Shown: positions 1 through 11,490 of the stretch, in pieces
Numbering within the stretch: position 1 is the first letter of the stretch
How the letters are laid out: each line of letters opens with the position of its first letter
Assembly: GCA_023105745.1 (NCBI GenBank)
Contig: JALGQZ010000006.1
Location: 32,999,686-33,063,685 of the forward strand
Length of the DNA stretch: 64,000 nucleotides
Source: Austropuccinia psidii
Taxonomy: Eukaryota; Basidiomycota; Pucciniomycetes; Pucciniales; Sphaerophragmiaceae
Direction: 5' to 3'
Made by a program: the position numbers and the translations under genes
Notes under the pieces: model-generated
What the model was told of the DNA's origin: nothing
The model's input: only the letters and a program-made list of their open reading frames with translations
Database searches by the model: none

Positions 1-1532
1 GCGATCAAGGTCAAGAAATTATCAATGTTGAAGGGGACCATATTGATAATCAACCTCCGCATACTGAACCCCCCCAATACTCAATGAAACAATCCATGAT
101 GAAGCTCCACATACTGAAAGCCCCCCGATACCCAATGAAACAATGCATGATGCAACCCCTCCCGCCTCTCCTCGGAATATTCAAGCCTTTCAAGAAAGGG
201 AAACAATTAAACATGATACAATGGGACGAGATATGACTGATATAATTCCCAACGCTGAGCCCGAAGTGTCATCCGCTGCGAATTTTAAAGGAATATTTTT
301 ATCCCGCATGGAAGAGTTTGCAGGCATTTTGAATTATCATTCCAATATTTCTCAACAATCATGGAAAAGGGGGCTTGATAATATCAATAGGACTTACAAA
401 AATAGATGGGACAATTTACCAACAAAGGATGCTCATACATTCCTTCCTGTTGGTATTAAGGTGATCAGTAACCGAGAGCTTAAAATGTCGGCCTGGCTGG
501 AGGACCTTGAGATGGCAGGTGAGTTTTATCTTTGTGCATGATACATGATTATTGGCTGTTGACTGGTGATATAAATTGCAATATACAGGGTTAGATTTTT
601 TTAAGCCAACCAAAACAGAAGCGTTTTTTGATCACAACATTTGGAATCTCAAATTGATGAAGGAATAAGCTAAACCTCCAGATAATCTCCCAAAATCTGA
701 ACACTCCTTCTTCAAAATGGTTCAGAGCCTTCTTTACCCCGCCAATCCAGTTAAACATTTTTGGGCAAATGTTATTTTTGAATCCATTAGTTTGGTCTCA
801 TACAATGTGATTGCACCCAAACCATATGTTGCACCAACATCAAATTCGACCGATCCTCTTGGACTCAAACGGGGAGCAGTTGAATACCTTGCCTCCTGCT
901 TGAGTAAATCAAAGCAATGTGAAACCCAGCTCAGAATTGATGGTGGCAGGGCTGATAATGAGATATCCACAAAGACGCACAATAACCTGGAGGATCTAAT
1001 GGATACAGTTATCCATTTGATGATTGCGTACAACATGGTACGTGCACATACAAGGGTTGAAGTTAATGGCATCAAAGGCAAACTCACAAACTCAAAAAAA
1101 AATGAGGCCATCAAAGATCTTTTGACGTGTCACAAGAATCTCGGAATAAATCGAATTTGCTATGGTATATTAGCGGCATTCTGTGCGGCGGGGGTTCGTG
1201 GTTTGATGGTATGCTCAGATGACTGGAGAACAAGCTCAGTTAAAGGGGCTTTATCACTAATTGACATTTCCGCAAAACTTTCAGAGGGTAAAAATCTAGT
1301 GGAGCCAGTGTGGCTACGTACTAATAAGTATATATGTGATTTACTGAATAAAAGTTTCTTCTCATAAGAGTCTTTTAACCCCGCTGTACCTCTTAGATTT
1401 GAATTTGCACGATGCTTAGTATTAGACTTTGGTGATGCCTGGGTGGCGAAACGCGGTCTTGGTTCAAGTGATGAGGTCACATTGACTGTACCCAGGTCAG
1501 CTAAACTCACAACCAGGATTGACCCGTTTTAG
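1..1532 (+). pseudogene. Unknown spliced gene 1 of the giant element, copy A (5' truncated)
   Basis: I do not recognise the family. The window start cuts the 5' exons, which are present in copy B. A 70-bp intron at 519-588 (GTGAGT...ACAG) restores one frame between the two visible exons. The protein has no obvious membrane segment or metal motif. Its second half contains a well conserved stretch with two Cys and a DDW motif around 1180-1230. Stop codons at 666-668 and 1365-1367, where copy B has sense codons, break the gene; the frame would otherwise run to TAG at 1530-1532. It lies upstream of and parallel to the dioxygenase gene. Confidence 0.65.
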
Positions 1533-1650
1533 ATTAGCTTTGTACTAGATAGATTGTAATTTAATTTTTCAAAGTGATTTATGAGCTTAATAATCATGAC
1601 TTCCTATCCTACTACTGCCCGGATGCCACAGTCTGAGTACCAATAGTAAT

Positions 1651-1674
1651 TGTACGGCGGCATGCCTCCGTACA
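1651..1674. promoter_or_regulatory. Palindrome 1, copy A (TGTACGG...CCGTACA)
   Basis: A 24-bp near-perfect palindrome (22 of 24 positions self-complementary) with a GGCATGCC centre, between gene 1 and the dioxygenase gene. It contains CGG-N10-CCG. Confidence 0.6.
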
Positions 1675-2108
1675 TCATTGCAAAGACTCCGACAAGACGC
1701 AAGCTGAGTCAGGCGTTGTGCCCGCGAGTAGCACACGCGGGGCATTGCGGGAAGTCGCGTTTATCACTTCCCACCAGCCCATAATAGGCCAAATGTTCCT
1801 GTGTCTTTCAAGAGGACTAGGATAGCTAGGGATCCGCAGCACGATGCAAATTGCATTTGCGTGTGCTTGCAAGATTCCAAATGGTTGGATTGGAAAGTGA
1901 TTGCATGGGAACATCAATGTGTGAAATTGAATAATGCACTATCCACTGCAATTTTCAGGCTCAGGTATTTGAGATCGTGAATTTGCCAAGGTCAGGCGTG
2001 AGCTTTCTTTTTAGCCGCAATCAAAAAAGATTCATCCACCGCAATCCAATTTAGGTGGTATTAATAAATTAGTAATCATTTGGTTTCATTTCATTTTCTG
2101 CTGAAAGC

Positions 2109-3556
2109 ATGCCATTCACGAAAAAAGGAAAAGAGCGTAAAAGGGAACTCGTGAGAAAGCGTCGGGCTGAGGAAGGAAAGTGTGAGTTACTTGCTTAATC
2201 TCAGTGTATATATATGGATATATATATGCTTCCACATTTATGTGGCACCCTCATTGGGCCCCACTGAAGAACATTGGCTTTAGTCGGTTCAGATTGTGCC
2301 AATGTCATGTGGGCTCCAACAGGGAAGTCAAAGGATGTGTGCCGAAGAAAGCTCCTTGGCAGTATCTGATATCTTGTGTGCTTCAACACATAGTGATCCC
2401 TCAACCACTCGGGAATAGTAGCAGATCCCAAAAGACAAATGAGCGCAAAACGACCCGAATGAATAGGTTGTTTTCCTCCTCTCGCCCAACAGCACAAATA
2501 TCAATGCCAGTATCAGCAAATATCACCCCAAGTGAAATTTGGAGGGTTGTGGATGTCAATCAGATCAAACGCATTCACTTTGGGCGTGTGGCAATTTTCT
2601 CTTCAACCGGATTACTCATTGCCCTTGTCGAATTCCGACCATTCACAACAATGAGTGAAGTCGAGGTCAATCAATGGGATGAATTATCACAATTCCTATT
2701 TCGCGAAAAGAGATTCACCGACCCGATTGCAACCAATGGAGCATTACTGGAGGGATTTATGTTCGCGATTGGGTGGCGCAAATGCAGCACCAAGAATGAA
2801 CAATTTGGTCTGTATGGAAGTGTCGGGAAAATTGAAAACGCAAAAGATGAATGGCAGAACCGAGGTCCCAATCTTAGCTCGGTGGGTTGCATTCTAGGTC
2901 AATCCTTACGATATGTTGGGGATAATTTATTTGAGAGGATTCAAAATTGCTACAATTCATTGGGGGTTCCGTCTTTTGATAAAGTCAACTATGAAGGCGA
3001 TATTCCGGCAAATCAGGGTGCATTCAAGTTCGCTTCCGCACTCACTTTCACCATGAATGGATTCAAAAACGCACTTCATGTTGATAAGGATGCATCGCTG
3101 TATGCTTCGGGATGGTGGTTTCAAGCTGATAAGCGGACCGGCCAAATTCAAAGAGATGCGTCAAAGCGGTGTACAGGTGGAAAATTGATTTTCCCAAATG
3201 AGCATTTTTGGATTGATCTATCCGCATGTCATGGGCTCATTCAGGTAGTGTGGGCCAGTAGTACATTTGTTCATTATACCGATCCAGCACAGGACAACGA
3301 AAGCACGACACTAGTGGGTATGTACGCACAATTCTCAAGCAGGTTAGCAAAAACAATGCGGCAAAAAAGCCATGGCTATTATGAGATTGCCGAGAGAGAG
3401 GGCTATCAAATCAGGGATGGTAATACAATCTTATGCCGGTTCAAAGAATGGGGAGATTTGCATGTGTGTTGGGTAAGTAATGGTGGGGTAAGGCAGAGGA
3501 CAATATACACGAGGATTGGATGGATTCTAGTGCGGAAGATGGGGTGTCTGACATGA
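2109..3556 (+). CDS. TET/JBP-like 2OG-Fe(II) dioxygenase, copy A
   Basis: Members of this fungal family oxidise 5-methylpyrimidines in DNA using Fe(II) and 2-oxoglutarate. The core runs from about 2505 to 3440 without a stop. Visible iron ligands are the H-x-D in HVDKD (His 3077-3079, Asp 3083-3085) and a distal His in VHYTD (3272-3274), followed by a candidate 2OG-binding Arg at 3341-3343. A GWW-QADKRTG stretch follows the HxD motif, as in rust homologues I recall. The N-terminus is uncertain. A likely first exon at 2109-2181 encodes a Lys/Arg-rich tail resembling a nuclear signal, with a GTGAGT donor at 2182. An in-frame ATG lies near 2459, and about 52 bp present in copy B is missing around 2350-2360. 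Damage in the 5' part is possible. Confidence 0.7.
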
Positions 3557-3576
3557 AAAAGGGGTGAAGTGGATTA

Positions 3577-3600
3577 TTTACGGTGGCATGCCATCATACA
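3577..3600. promoter_or_regulatory. Palindrome 2, copy A
   Basis: Imperfect palindrome (TTTACGG...ATCATACA) with a GGCATGCC centre, 21 bp after the dioxygenase stop codon. Confidence 0.45.
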
Positions 3601-3639
3601 TCTGTCCTGGTTTGTTGCTATTGTCCAGGATGCCAAAGC

Positions 3640-4185
3640 TTCACACGCGAATCCTCATGCTTGTGCAGGTTCTGACAATACTAAAAGTTCCTTACGCCTA
3701 TGCGGGGTGCCAACGCTACACACGCCAATCCTTGGGCCTGTGCAGGCTCCCGAAAATTTACACGCCAATCCTTACGCCTTTACAGGCTTTCGACGATTCA
3801 CACGCCAATTCTTACGCTTGTGAAGCTTCCCCACAATGCTGAAATTTTCTTGGCCTGTGCAGGATCCCAAGAATTCACGCGCCAATTCTTACGCCTGTGC
3901 AGGCTCCCAACAATTCACACGCCATTCTTATGCTTGTGAAGGGTCCCAAAATTGCTAAAATTCCTTACGCCTGTACAGGCTTCCGACGATTCACACGCCA
4001 ATCCTTACGCATGGGAGGGTTGCCAACAATGCTGACAAATTCTTATGCCTGTGCAGGCTCCCAACAATTCACACGCCAATCCTTATGCCTGTGCAGGCTC
4101 CCAACAATTCACACGCCAATCCTTACGCCTGTGCAGCCTCCCGACAAGTCACACGCCAATCCTTACGCTTGTGAAGGTTTCAGAC
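3640..4185. repeat. 40-bp minisatellite, copy A
   Basis: Degenerate tandem repeats built around CACACGCCAATCCTTACGC, then CTGTGCAGGCTCCC. The period is exactly 40 bp at 4047-4130 and less regular elsewhere. It fills the gap between the ends of the convergent dioxygenase (+) and Zn2Cys6 (-) genes. Open frames across it are by-products of the repeat, not genes. Confidence 0.85.
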
Positions 4186-4612
4186 AATTTAAACAATTCA
4201 ATACATGAGTAAGATTAATAGCGTGTGAGCATAGGAAAGGCCATGTTTCACGAATCTGGACTGGATTGCTCACATACGGGAACCTCCCGCTTTTTTACAG
4301 TTAAGAATGGGTATGGCTCTAAACCATTGAAGAAGAAAATATAGGAGAGGATAACGGCAACTATTGGTGCATTTTGAGAAAAAGAGGTTCACGAAAACAA
4401 ATACTCACTCAAACTCTTGGTGGGGCACTTACAAAAATAATTCTCACACAATCAGGGTTTTTCTCTAAGGAGGAAATAAGTAATTTTTACGTGAACAAAG
4501 AATGTAATAGAATTTGAACATAATAATAATTGATTACAAATGATAATTTATTTAAAAGAAAGTATTACAAATGATCAAAAGTGGAAATAATGGGATTGTT
4601 TTTTTTAAATTT
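4186..4612. other. Gene-free spacer, copy A
   Basis: AT-rich 3' flank of the Zn2Cys6 gene. A short inverted pair, GCGGGA-like on one side and TCCCGC before a T run, lies near 4278-4296 and recurs in copy B near 37620-37640. Nothing else recognised. Confidence 0.4.
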
Positions 4613-5911
4613 TTATTTTTCGAGGAATTTGGAGACTATCCCGGTTATGTCCTCCTTTGGATAAGCCTCCAGTGCCTGGGCAAGGAGGCAGTTTAGTTCG
4701 TCCCGGAATTCCCGGTGCATCTCATTTCGATGAGTTGCATCCACGAAAGGAATCATGTGGAGCAAGCGACAATGCTCCAACAAGATTCGGTTGATCGAAT
4801 CATGGACGATGGCTCGAGGAATCATTAGGGTCGGTCGCAGGTCGGTGAATTCCTGGTGAGCATCATCGTGGGAATGAGAGGAGCTTGGCACCGGGGGGGA
4901 GGAGGCGTTGGGGTTCTCGGGGGCACTGGAAGGGATCTCTGGGGAGGGAACCGGGGTTGGAGTGGAGGGGGATCCCACGGGCGTATCGTCGATGATGATT
5001 ATCGAGCGAGGAGTGGCGGGATGATCTGGAGACGGTCGAAGAAAAAATGAGGAAAAGTGGATGTGGATCGAAGAGAAAGGAGGGGTGACTTACCATAAGC
5101 TTCCTCCGTGGATTGCGTAGGAGCCACCTCAGGTTCTGGCTCATGAGTCGTATTGTCTTCAGGTTGTTGGGACATTGGACTTGGGCCAGGAATAGGTGGC
5201 TCTTCGGTTCGGGAGGGTTCTAAAAAAGGAGGAAGAGTCAGTTCACCCCACTCGAAAGTGAAAGTGAAAATGAAATGAAACTTCGGCTGCTTACCGCGGA
5301 ATAATTCCTCAGACCATCAGGTGCCACTTGGGCCTGGAGTGGGTTGCCGGGGGGTTTGCTTGCGAGGCAAACTAGGAACGGGAGAGTCTTGTCGGGGGGG
5401 ATTCGGGGGGTTTTGTTCTATGAGTAATGGAAAAAAGTCAGTATTATTGCATGAAGAGAAATGAGAGAAGGAGGAGAAAGAAAACTTACTTTGGCGTTTG
5501 AATCCCATCGGTGACAAGACATGGTGACGATCAGCCCAAGCTCGAATGTCCTCTCGCCATCGCCATCCTTCATCAGCCGGATAATCACTTCGCTCCGGTC
5601 GAGGAGTGAAGTGACCATCGGATGGTGGCCTAGGAGGGGGAGTGGACAGGGCTAATCGTCCGGAATCGTTCCCGTTGGCCTGTTTGGGGGCCCGGCGTCC
5701 ATTCACGCTCGGAAATGGTTTCATCATCGTCGACCACAAAGGAGTCCTCGCGAGGGCGTCTTGGGCGAGATCTCCTCTGGCCTCGTGGTTGGAAGGGGCG
5801 GACAACAAACAAACATTTCTTGTGTGCTTGTCGGCAAGCATCACAAGCGTCGTTCATCGTCGAGGAACGAATGCAGGGGATACCCCGCTTGGTGCATAAA
5901 GTGCACAACAT
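4613..5911 (-). pseudogene. Zn2Cys6 (GAL4-type) binuclear-cluster protein, copy A
   Basis: The N-terminus from ATG 5911 shows six cysteines spaced C-x2-C-x6-C-x9-C-x2-C-x6-C, the fungal Zn(II)2Cys6 DNA-binding pattern, followed by an Arg/Pro-rich stretch. Four exons are inferred on the minus strand: 5490-5911, one starting at 5417, one near 5100-5220, and a last exon ending at 4613 after a conserved helical C-terminus. Donors are GTAAGT-like. Two lesions are seen. A loss of about 20 bp near 5640 shifts the frame relative to copy B, and a TGA follows the PGPSGT motif near 5325. The gene lies tail to tail with the dioxygenase gene. A regulatory role is inferred from the domain only. Confidence 0.72.
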
Positions 5912-6493
5912 CTAAAAACAAAAAAATTGGGGTTAGTAACTGAATAGAAAGTAAGCAATCAAGGAAGAAAAGGATGATGTACGATGAATTATATAAATTT
6001 AAAACGGAATCAAATTAAAAACGCTCTAGTCGGAAGTTTTTAAAAGTCTGGAAGGAAGTCGTGAAGAAAGAAAAATATTAATATCGGTACATATTGTTGA
6101 CAAAAGTTAAAAAAAGAGGTAACGCACGAGGTGGATAGAAGGGAGGTTCTGAATGGATCAGAAGAATAAACAAACAGGCAAAAGGAAGGGAAGTGGGTTT
6201 AGTGGAGTGCAAAAGACAAAAATAGAAGGGCAGGAAGACAAAGGGGAATATGCACAAGAAGGACAAACGCGGGTGAGGTTGAACGAAGTGGAGCGGGTGA
6301 GAAAGAAAGTGAAGTGCGTGTCGTGTGAAGATGGTCTTTTATACCATGGTGAAGCTGAGACGATCTCAGCAGTTGCAGCACCCGCAAAAGTCTCAGCTTC
6401 AAGGCGTGTGGGCAAAATTGAAGCTGAGTCTCAGCGAATGCTGCAACTGAGAAGTGAAATGCTCGCGTGAGGCAGAAGAACAATGGGGGTCTG
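5912..6493. other. Upstream region of the Zn2Cys6 gene, copy A
   Basis: No convincing gene. AT-rich up to about 6140, then a stretch with many CTCAG/CTGAG words from about 6350. Open frames on both strands around 6080-6500 lack conserved features and do not persist in copy B. Confidence 0.5.
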
Positions 6494-7199
6494 GCTGAGT
6501 ATTGCAATTTATTGAAATGTCAAGCTGAGTCAAATCCCCTTTGTTTCCTTAAATTGCCACCCGATCACCCAGGAGGGTGGTCGTGAGGCCCTTATTAATT
6601 GTGCATTGTGGGTGCAATGCACAAGTGACCGCGGCAAGATCACCGCCCTTATGGCCTGGTGATAGTCTTTGAACAAAGGGGGGGCTGTAAGACAAGTGAA
6701 TACAGCGTGAGCTTGCCTCGACCCATTGCTCAGGTTTGCTTTTGGGTCATAATTGAAATGCTCAGTGGCTGAACATTTCAATTGCACAGTAACTGAACAA
6801 TTGATATAACAATATCAAATGCACCGCTGAGTATTGCAATTTATTAAATTGTCAAGCTGAGTCAAATCCCCTTTCTTTCCTTAAATAGCCACCCGATCAC
6901 CCAGGAGGGTGGTCGTGAGGCCCTTGTTGAATATGCATTGTGGGTGGAATGCACAAGTGACCCATGCAGAAATGCACCCGGTGCATTTGGTCACAAGTGA
7001 CCGCAGCAATATTACCAGCCGTATGGCCTGGTAATAGTATGTGAACAAAGGGGGGGGGCTGTAACACAAGTGAATACAGCGTGAGCTTGCCTCGACCCAT
7101 TGCTCAGGTTTGCTTTCGGGTCATAATTGAAATGCTCAGTGGCTGAACCTTTTAATGGCACAGTGATTGAACTATTGATATAAAAATATCAAATGCACC
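6494..7199. repeat. Direct duplication of about 332-374 bp, only in copy A
   Basis: Two tandem copies, 6494-6825 and 6826-7199, both starting GCTGAGTATTGCAATTTATT. Copy B has a single copy at about 39783-40156. The second A copy and the B copy share about 42 bp with a short inverted GTGCATTTGGTCACAAGTG-type stretch that the first A copy lacks. It follows that A duplicated after the split and then lost 42 bp from one unit. Confidence 0.8.
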
Positions 7200-8376
7200 A
7201 TGCTGAGCCATTGCTCAGTCGTTTTTGTATGCCCACAATCTCAGCATTTGGCACAGCATCGGGTGACATTTCAGCCAGCTGCAGCATTTCACACGCTTTG
7301 GTGAAGTGCTCCAAACTGAGCCTTCCAATGAACTATTGCAAAAATAGTTCATTCCATGGCTTTACTGAGCACTTTCACACGGTGCTTTTGACCATGATAT
7401 GCTCAGCTTGCGTGTGCAAATCGGGTGAAACGCAATGCTGAGCATGTGGAACATGAGCTACGTATATGCAAACGATCGGAAGGTGCATGCACATTCGCTA
7501 TATGCATGCAGGCTCAAGTAGTATAACACCTTCCTGATATGTACAGCCAACACTGTAGTACGCAGTACACCTGTGTAAATGTATGCTGCGGGGCAGAGCA
7601 AAAGCTGTTCAGCAATGTAACATGAAAATCATGTCAAGCCATTGAGTCATATATCTCAACTGCATCCCTTTGGTGCACCTTTTTGCAGAGCTCTGCCTAA
7701 CAATGGCATAGACGCGCGTGTAATCCGAGTTAATGAAAGTGGGTCATAATGGGATGACTTATTATTTGGGTCATACACAAACAGTGGATTAACTCCGGTG
7801 CCATTGTCGGGGCCAAAAATGACTGGCCCTGCTTGTCCATTGCGCGTGCTCATTGTCGGGCAGCCACACGCTTTCATACGCACCCCCCAACGGGTCATAC
7901 ACAGGCAACTTTCACACGCCTGGAAGACATTTTACTGCCAGTGTTCCGACTGGCTAGTTTCTTGGTTGGGTGGTCAGCTTGACTGAAGATGCTCACCTGC
8001 TCGCGCGTGGAAACCTGAGACCAATCAGTGTGGATTTGCTTCAGCCTCATCCACATCAGAATAATCCCAGCCTATGATTGCTGAGGCTGGTTATGTTTGC
8101 GTGGGTATCTCCCACCGCGGGTAATTTTCTTCACGTTCTCACACGCCCCGCGCAAGTTGTGGCACCTGGCTTGCAGCCCGAAATTCCCTTGGGTGGGTGG
8201 CCTCTTTCTCCGGAGTTTTGTACACGCGTGAGGCAAAGACCGTGATCCCAATCTCTGGGGAATAGTAGCCTCCTCAAACGCAATAGGGGTGAATGTAGAT
8301 GTGGATCATGCCACACTTCCCCCTTTGAAGCCTAGTTGGAATCAGTCATCAAAAACCTTCACGCAAAACCAAAGTC

Positions 8377-8402
8377 ATGTTCGGTGGCACGCCACCGAAC
8401 AT
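8377..8402. promoter_or_regulatory. Palindrome 3, copy A (perfect 11-bp arms)
   Basis: Arms ATGTTCGGTGG and CCACCGAACAT around CACG, about 510 bp before the SNF2 start codon. It contains CGG-N10-CCG. Confidence 0.7.
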
Positions 8403-8515
8403 ATCTCACCCGCCCACACACAAACATCCCCACAGTGAGATTGCCCTCTGAAATGGCCAACATTGCCCAGTAGGTCCCTGTGCTACAATTAACCTGGGGA
8501 AGATATATATGCATC

Positions 8516-8543
8516 CATGTTCGCTGTCACACCAGCGAACATG
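8516..8543. promoter_or_regulatory. Palindrome 4, copy A (perfect 11-bp arms)
   Basis: Arms CATGTTCGCTG and CAGCGAACATG around TCACAC, about 365 bp before the SNF2 start codon. Confidence 0.65.
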
Positions 8544-8908
8544 ACTGCATGCCTCTGATATGCCCTCCACAATAAGTTGCTACAACCCACCCAATTTTGG
8601 ATATGCTAATGTCAACCTTGTTTCACCAAGGGTTTTGTACCTTGCTGCAGATCCAGCAGTCATATCGGTGCACCCACATTTTGGCCACCTTGCCTTGATA
8701 TATGCCCCAAATTGGATATGAAAATTATGAGCCCAAGAGGCCCATCCCCATCAAGACCATGCACGTAACCACAGGCCATCCCCCCTTGACCCCATTGCTG
8801 CCTCTCATATAAGTTCCCCATCTGCGCCTATTTGTCTTCATTCCATTTAGCTAACCCTTCCCGATCATATAATTTCTGACTATCCCCAAATAATTTAAAA
8901 TAGCCATC

Positions 8909-11155
8909 ATGTCAACCCCTTCACAACCACTTTGCATTGGGATGATTAATATTTGTATTCCAATAAATAGTGATATAGCCTTAAATCCTGAGAATTCCCA
9001 CTTAGCTTCTTGGATTATCATATGGCACAATCAACACAACATATTTGTTTATCTCCCCAATCACCACCGTGCTATTGGCTCTCTACCTGCAACCCTTTCC
9101 AAAACGTTGATACCATTCCTTGGGGCACCAAAAACTTTCATGCACTGTGGTCCTGGTGGGGCATGGATTGAAAATTGCCAATCCAATCCTACTCAAATAT
9201 TATTCGTTGAGGGAGTATTTATGACTGATGCAAATGATCCCTCCTCATCTCAGAAACCCAATCTAGCATTGATGTTCTTCACATGGTATCCAAACCTTTT
9301 ATTCATAATGGAAAGCTTTCGAACACAAGATTTCAAGCTTAAAATGCCCAAAGAATATGACTGTAATACTCATAGCCAATGTCAACTCTTTACTCCGACA
9401 TTTGCCGCTTCAAACTCGACGCCAGCTTTATATCCTGCTGTTTCATCATTGATTTCCAAGCAAAAACTGATACAATTACCCAGTGGATCAGACCTCCCCA
9501 TGATGACCCCGCCCCATGCCATTATTCAAACCCCCCTCCTCCCTCATCAAAAGACCGGACTAGCTTTTCTCTGGGATCGAGAAATCCCCAATGGCCAATT
9601 CAGGCCATTGCTCTAATTGGTACCTCCAAGGAGCGGATGATTGCAAAACCCCATTTCTCCACGCCCACCATGATCATCTGCCCCCCTCGCTTAATTACCA
9701 ACTGGCAATCAGAAATATCCAAGCATGCTCAGGCTGGAGCGCTGCATTCCAAAATCTACCATGGTCCCACTTGTCACTCATTATCCAAAGACGACATCTT
9801 AAAATATGATATCATCATCACTTCTTACAATACTGTCACCCAAGAATTTAAGCAAACCAATACCTCTACATCATTCATTTTTCAAATCAATTGGCATCGT
9901 GTAATTTTGGATGAAGCACAGTGAGTGTCTGATCTTAAATGATTCAAATTACCTTTTATATCCAATAACCCTTGCCCCATCTTATAGCTATATTCGCTCT
10001 CAATACACTGCCACTCACCGTGCCATCAATAGCCTCCTTTCATCCCGCCGAATATGTTGAACGGGCACACCTATTCACAACACCATTTATGACCTTTTGG
10101 GAATAATATCATTCATCACTCAACCCCAGAGCGCCAATCAAGATAACTGGTCACCATTCATCCTGAGTAGTCTTTCCAAAGGTTGCAATGATATCTTGCA
10201 TTTGGCATTGCGGCATTTAAGCTTGCGCCGCACCAAAACCACACATCTCGAATCCCTCCCCACTATTAGCCATCATTATGAGCTGCTCCCACTCAACCCG
10301 ACCATGCAGCAAGAATATTCCACATTATATGAAGAACTCCTATCATCCAAAAGCAAAGGACCAGGAGAATTTTTCAGAAATATTAATAAGCTGCGAATAT
10401 GTTTTAACCATCACATCATGCTTAACACAATTGCGGAGGCGGATTTGGAAGACCCCGAGGGCAGGAGCACTCAGGATAACTCGCCAACAATCACACAAAC
10501 TATTGTGGATGTGGAAACATGCATGATGAGTAGTAAAATTGCACACCTCCTACAAAGATTAATGAAGAACAAACAAACAAGGTGTGGTCCAACCAAATCG
10601 GTGGTTTACTCCCAATGGACCCAATTTCTAGATTTGTGCGTTAATTCTAATATGCATCCATTACCAATTGAATCCATCTGACTTTTTCATATTGTAGAAT
10701 TGGTATTGCCCTTGCCCATCACTCTATCCTTTCAGCACGAATTGATGGAACAATTACAGCACGAGTACAGGAGAAGGCACTGGAGAATTTCTTCAATAAT
10801 CCTGAATGTGAAGTACTGATTGCATCCATTGCCGCAGCTGGAACTGGCCTCAATATAACTTGTGCTAATACGGTCTATTTAATGGTGAGGGGACCCCCAA
10901 AATTTTGCCCTGATTTGCGGCCCCTGACATCCACATTTCCAGGAGCCCAATTGGAACCCAGCCATTGAGGCTCAGGCTGTTGATTGACTCCATTGTATTG
11001 GCCAACAACAACCTGTAAAGGTCATCCACTATATCACTCCTCATTCAGTTGAGGTCAACATGCGGAAGGTACCTTTCAAGATCATCTTTGACCCTAATTG
11101 TATTGCTATTCTAAAATCCTTCCTTATGGAAATGCCATTTTCCAAACACCAATAG
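8909..11155 (+). pseudogene. SNF2-family ATPase, copy A (Walker A deleted)
   Basis: A chromatin-remodeller-type helicase. Exons inferred: 8909-9920, 9988-10635, 10698-10884 and 10943-11155, with donors GTGAGT, GTGCGT and GTGAGG. Visible motifs are ILDEAH across the first splice site, TGTP-HNT, AAAGTGLNIT, EPNWNPA and IGQQQPVK. A 154-bp deletion at about 9597-9600 removes the Walker A motif that copy B still has (DMGLGKT) and shifts the frame. There is a TGA before TGTP, a TGA at 10985-10987 in motif VI, and the expected HRIGQ reads HCIGQ. The N-terminal 200 residues match nothing I recognise. Inactive as read. Confidence 0.82.
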
Positions 11156-11490
11156 GTCCAAGAAAAGAAAAAATCATTAACTGCGTGAGCCTTACTGATA
11201 TTATATAATTTGTGTTTGACCAAGTTGATAACTCTTGTTTACCCTGGCATAGGTCCACAATTATGAACACCATGAGTTGGATCGAACTCCTTCAATATTT
11301 TCTCAATGAAAATGAGCAATAGAGTATTATTTCTAAGGGAGATGGTGATACAGTCCAACTCATATTGTCTATATTCTGACATATTTAGCAAGTTGCATCT
11401 TTAAGGATTAATACTCAGATTGTATTACACCTGCACAAATAATTCACAAAATGTTAATTTGTAACGGTGCTATACATTTATATTACTAAG
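11156..11490. other. Short spacer between convergent genes, copy A
   Basis: AT-rich 335-bp gap between the 3' ends of the SNF2 gene (+) and unknown gene 2 (-). No gene seen. The copy B equivalent is 44260-44597. Confidence 0.5.

Larger units (their letters stand above)
7200..8908. other. Gene-free 5' region of the SNF2 gene, copy A
   Basis: No supported gene over 1.7 kb. It contains more CTCAG/CTGAG words up to about 7445, palindromes at 8377 and 8516, and a TATA-like CATATAAG near 8806, about 100 bp before the SNF2 start codon. Copy B matches at about 40157-41893. Confidence 0.5.

Noticed and set aside
3564..4208. Several overlapping open frames rich in HTPIL and CRLPT repeats
   Set aside because: By-products of the 40-bp minisatellite; all three frames are open because of the repeat.
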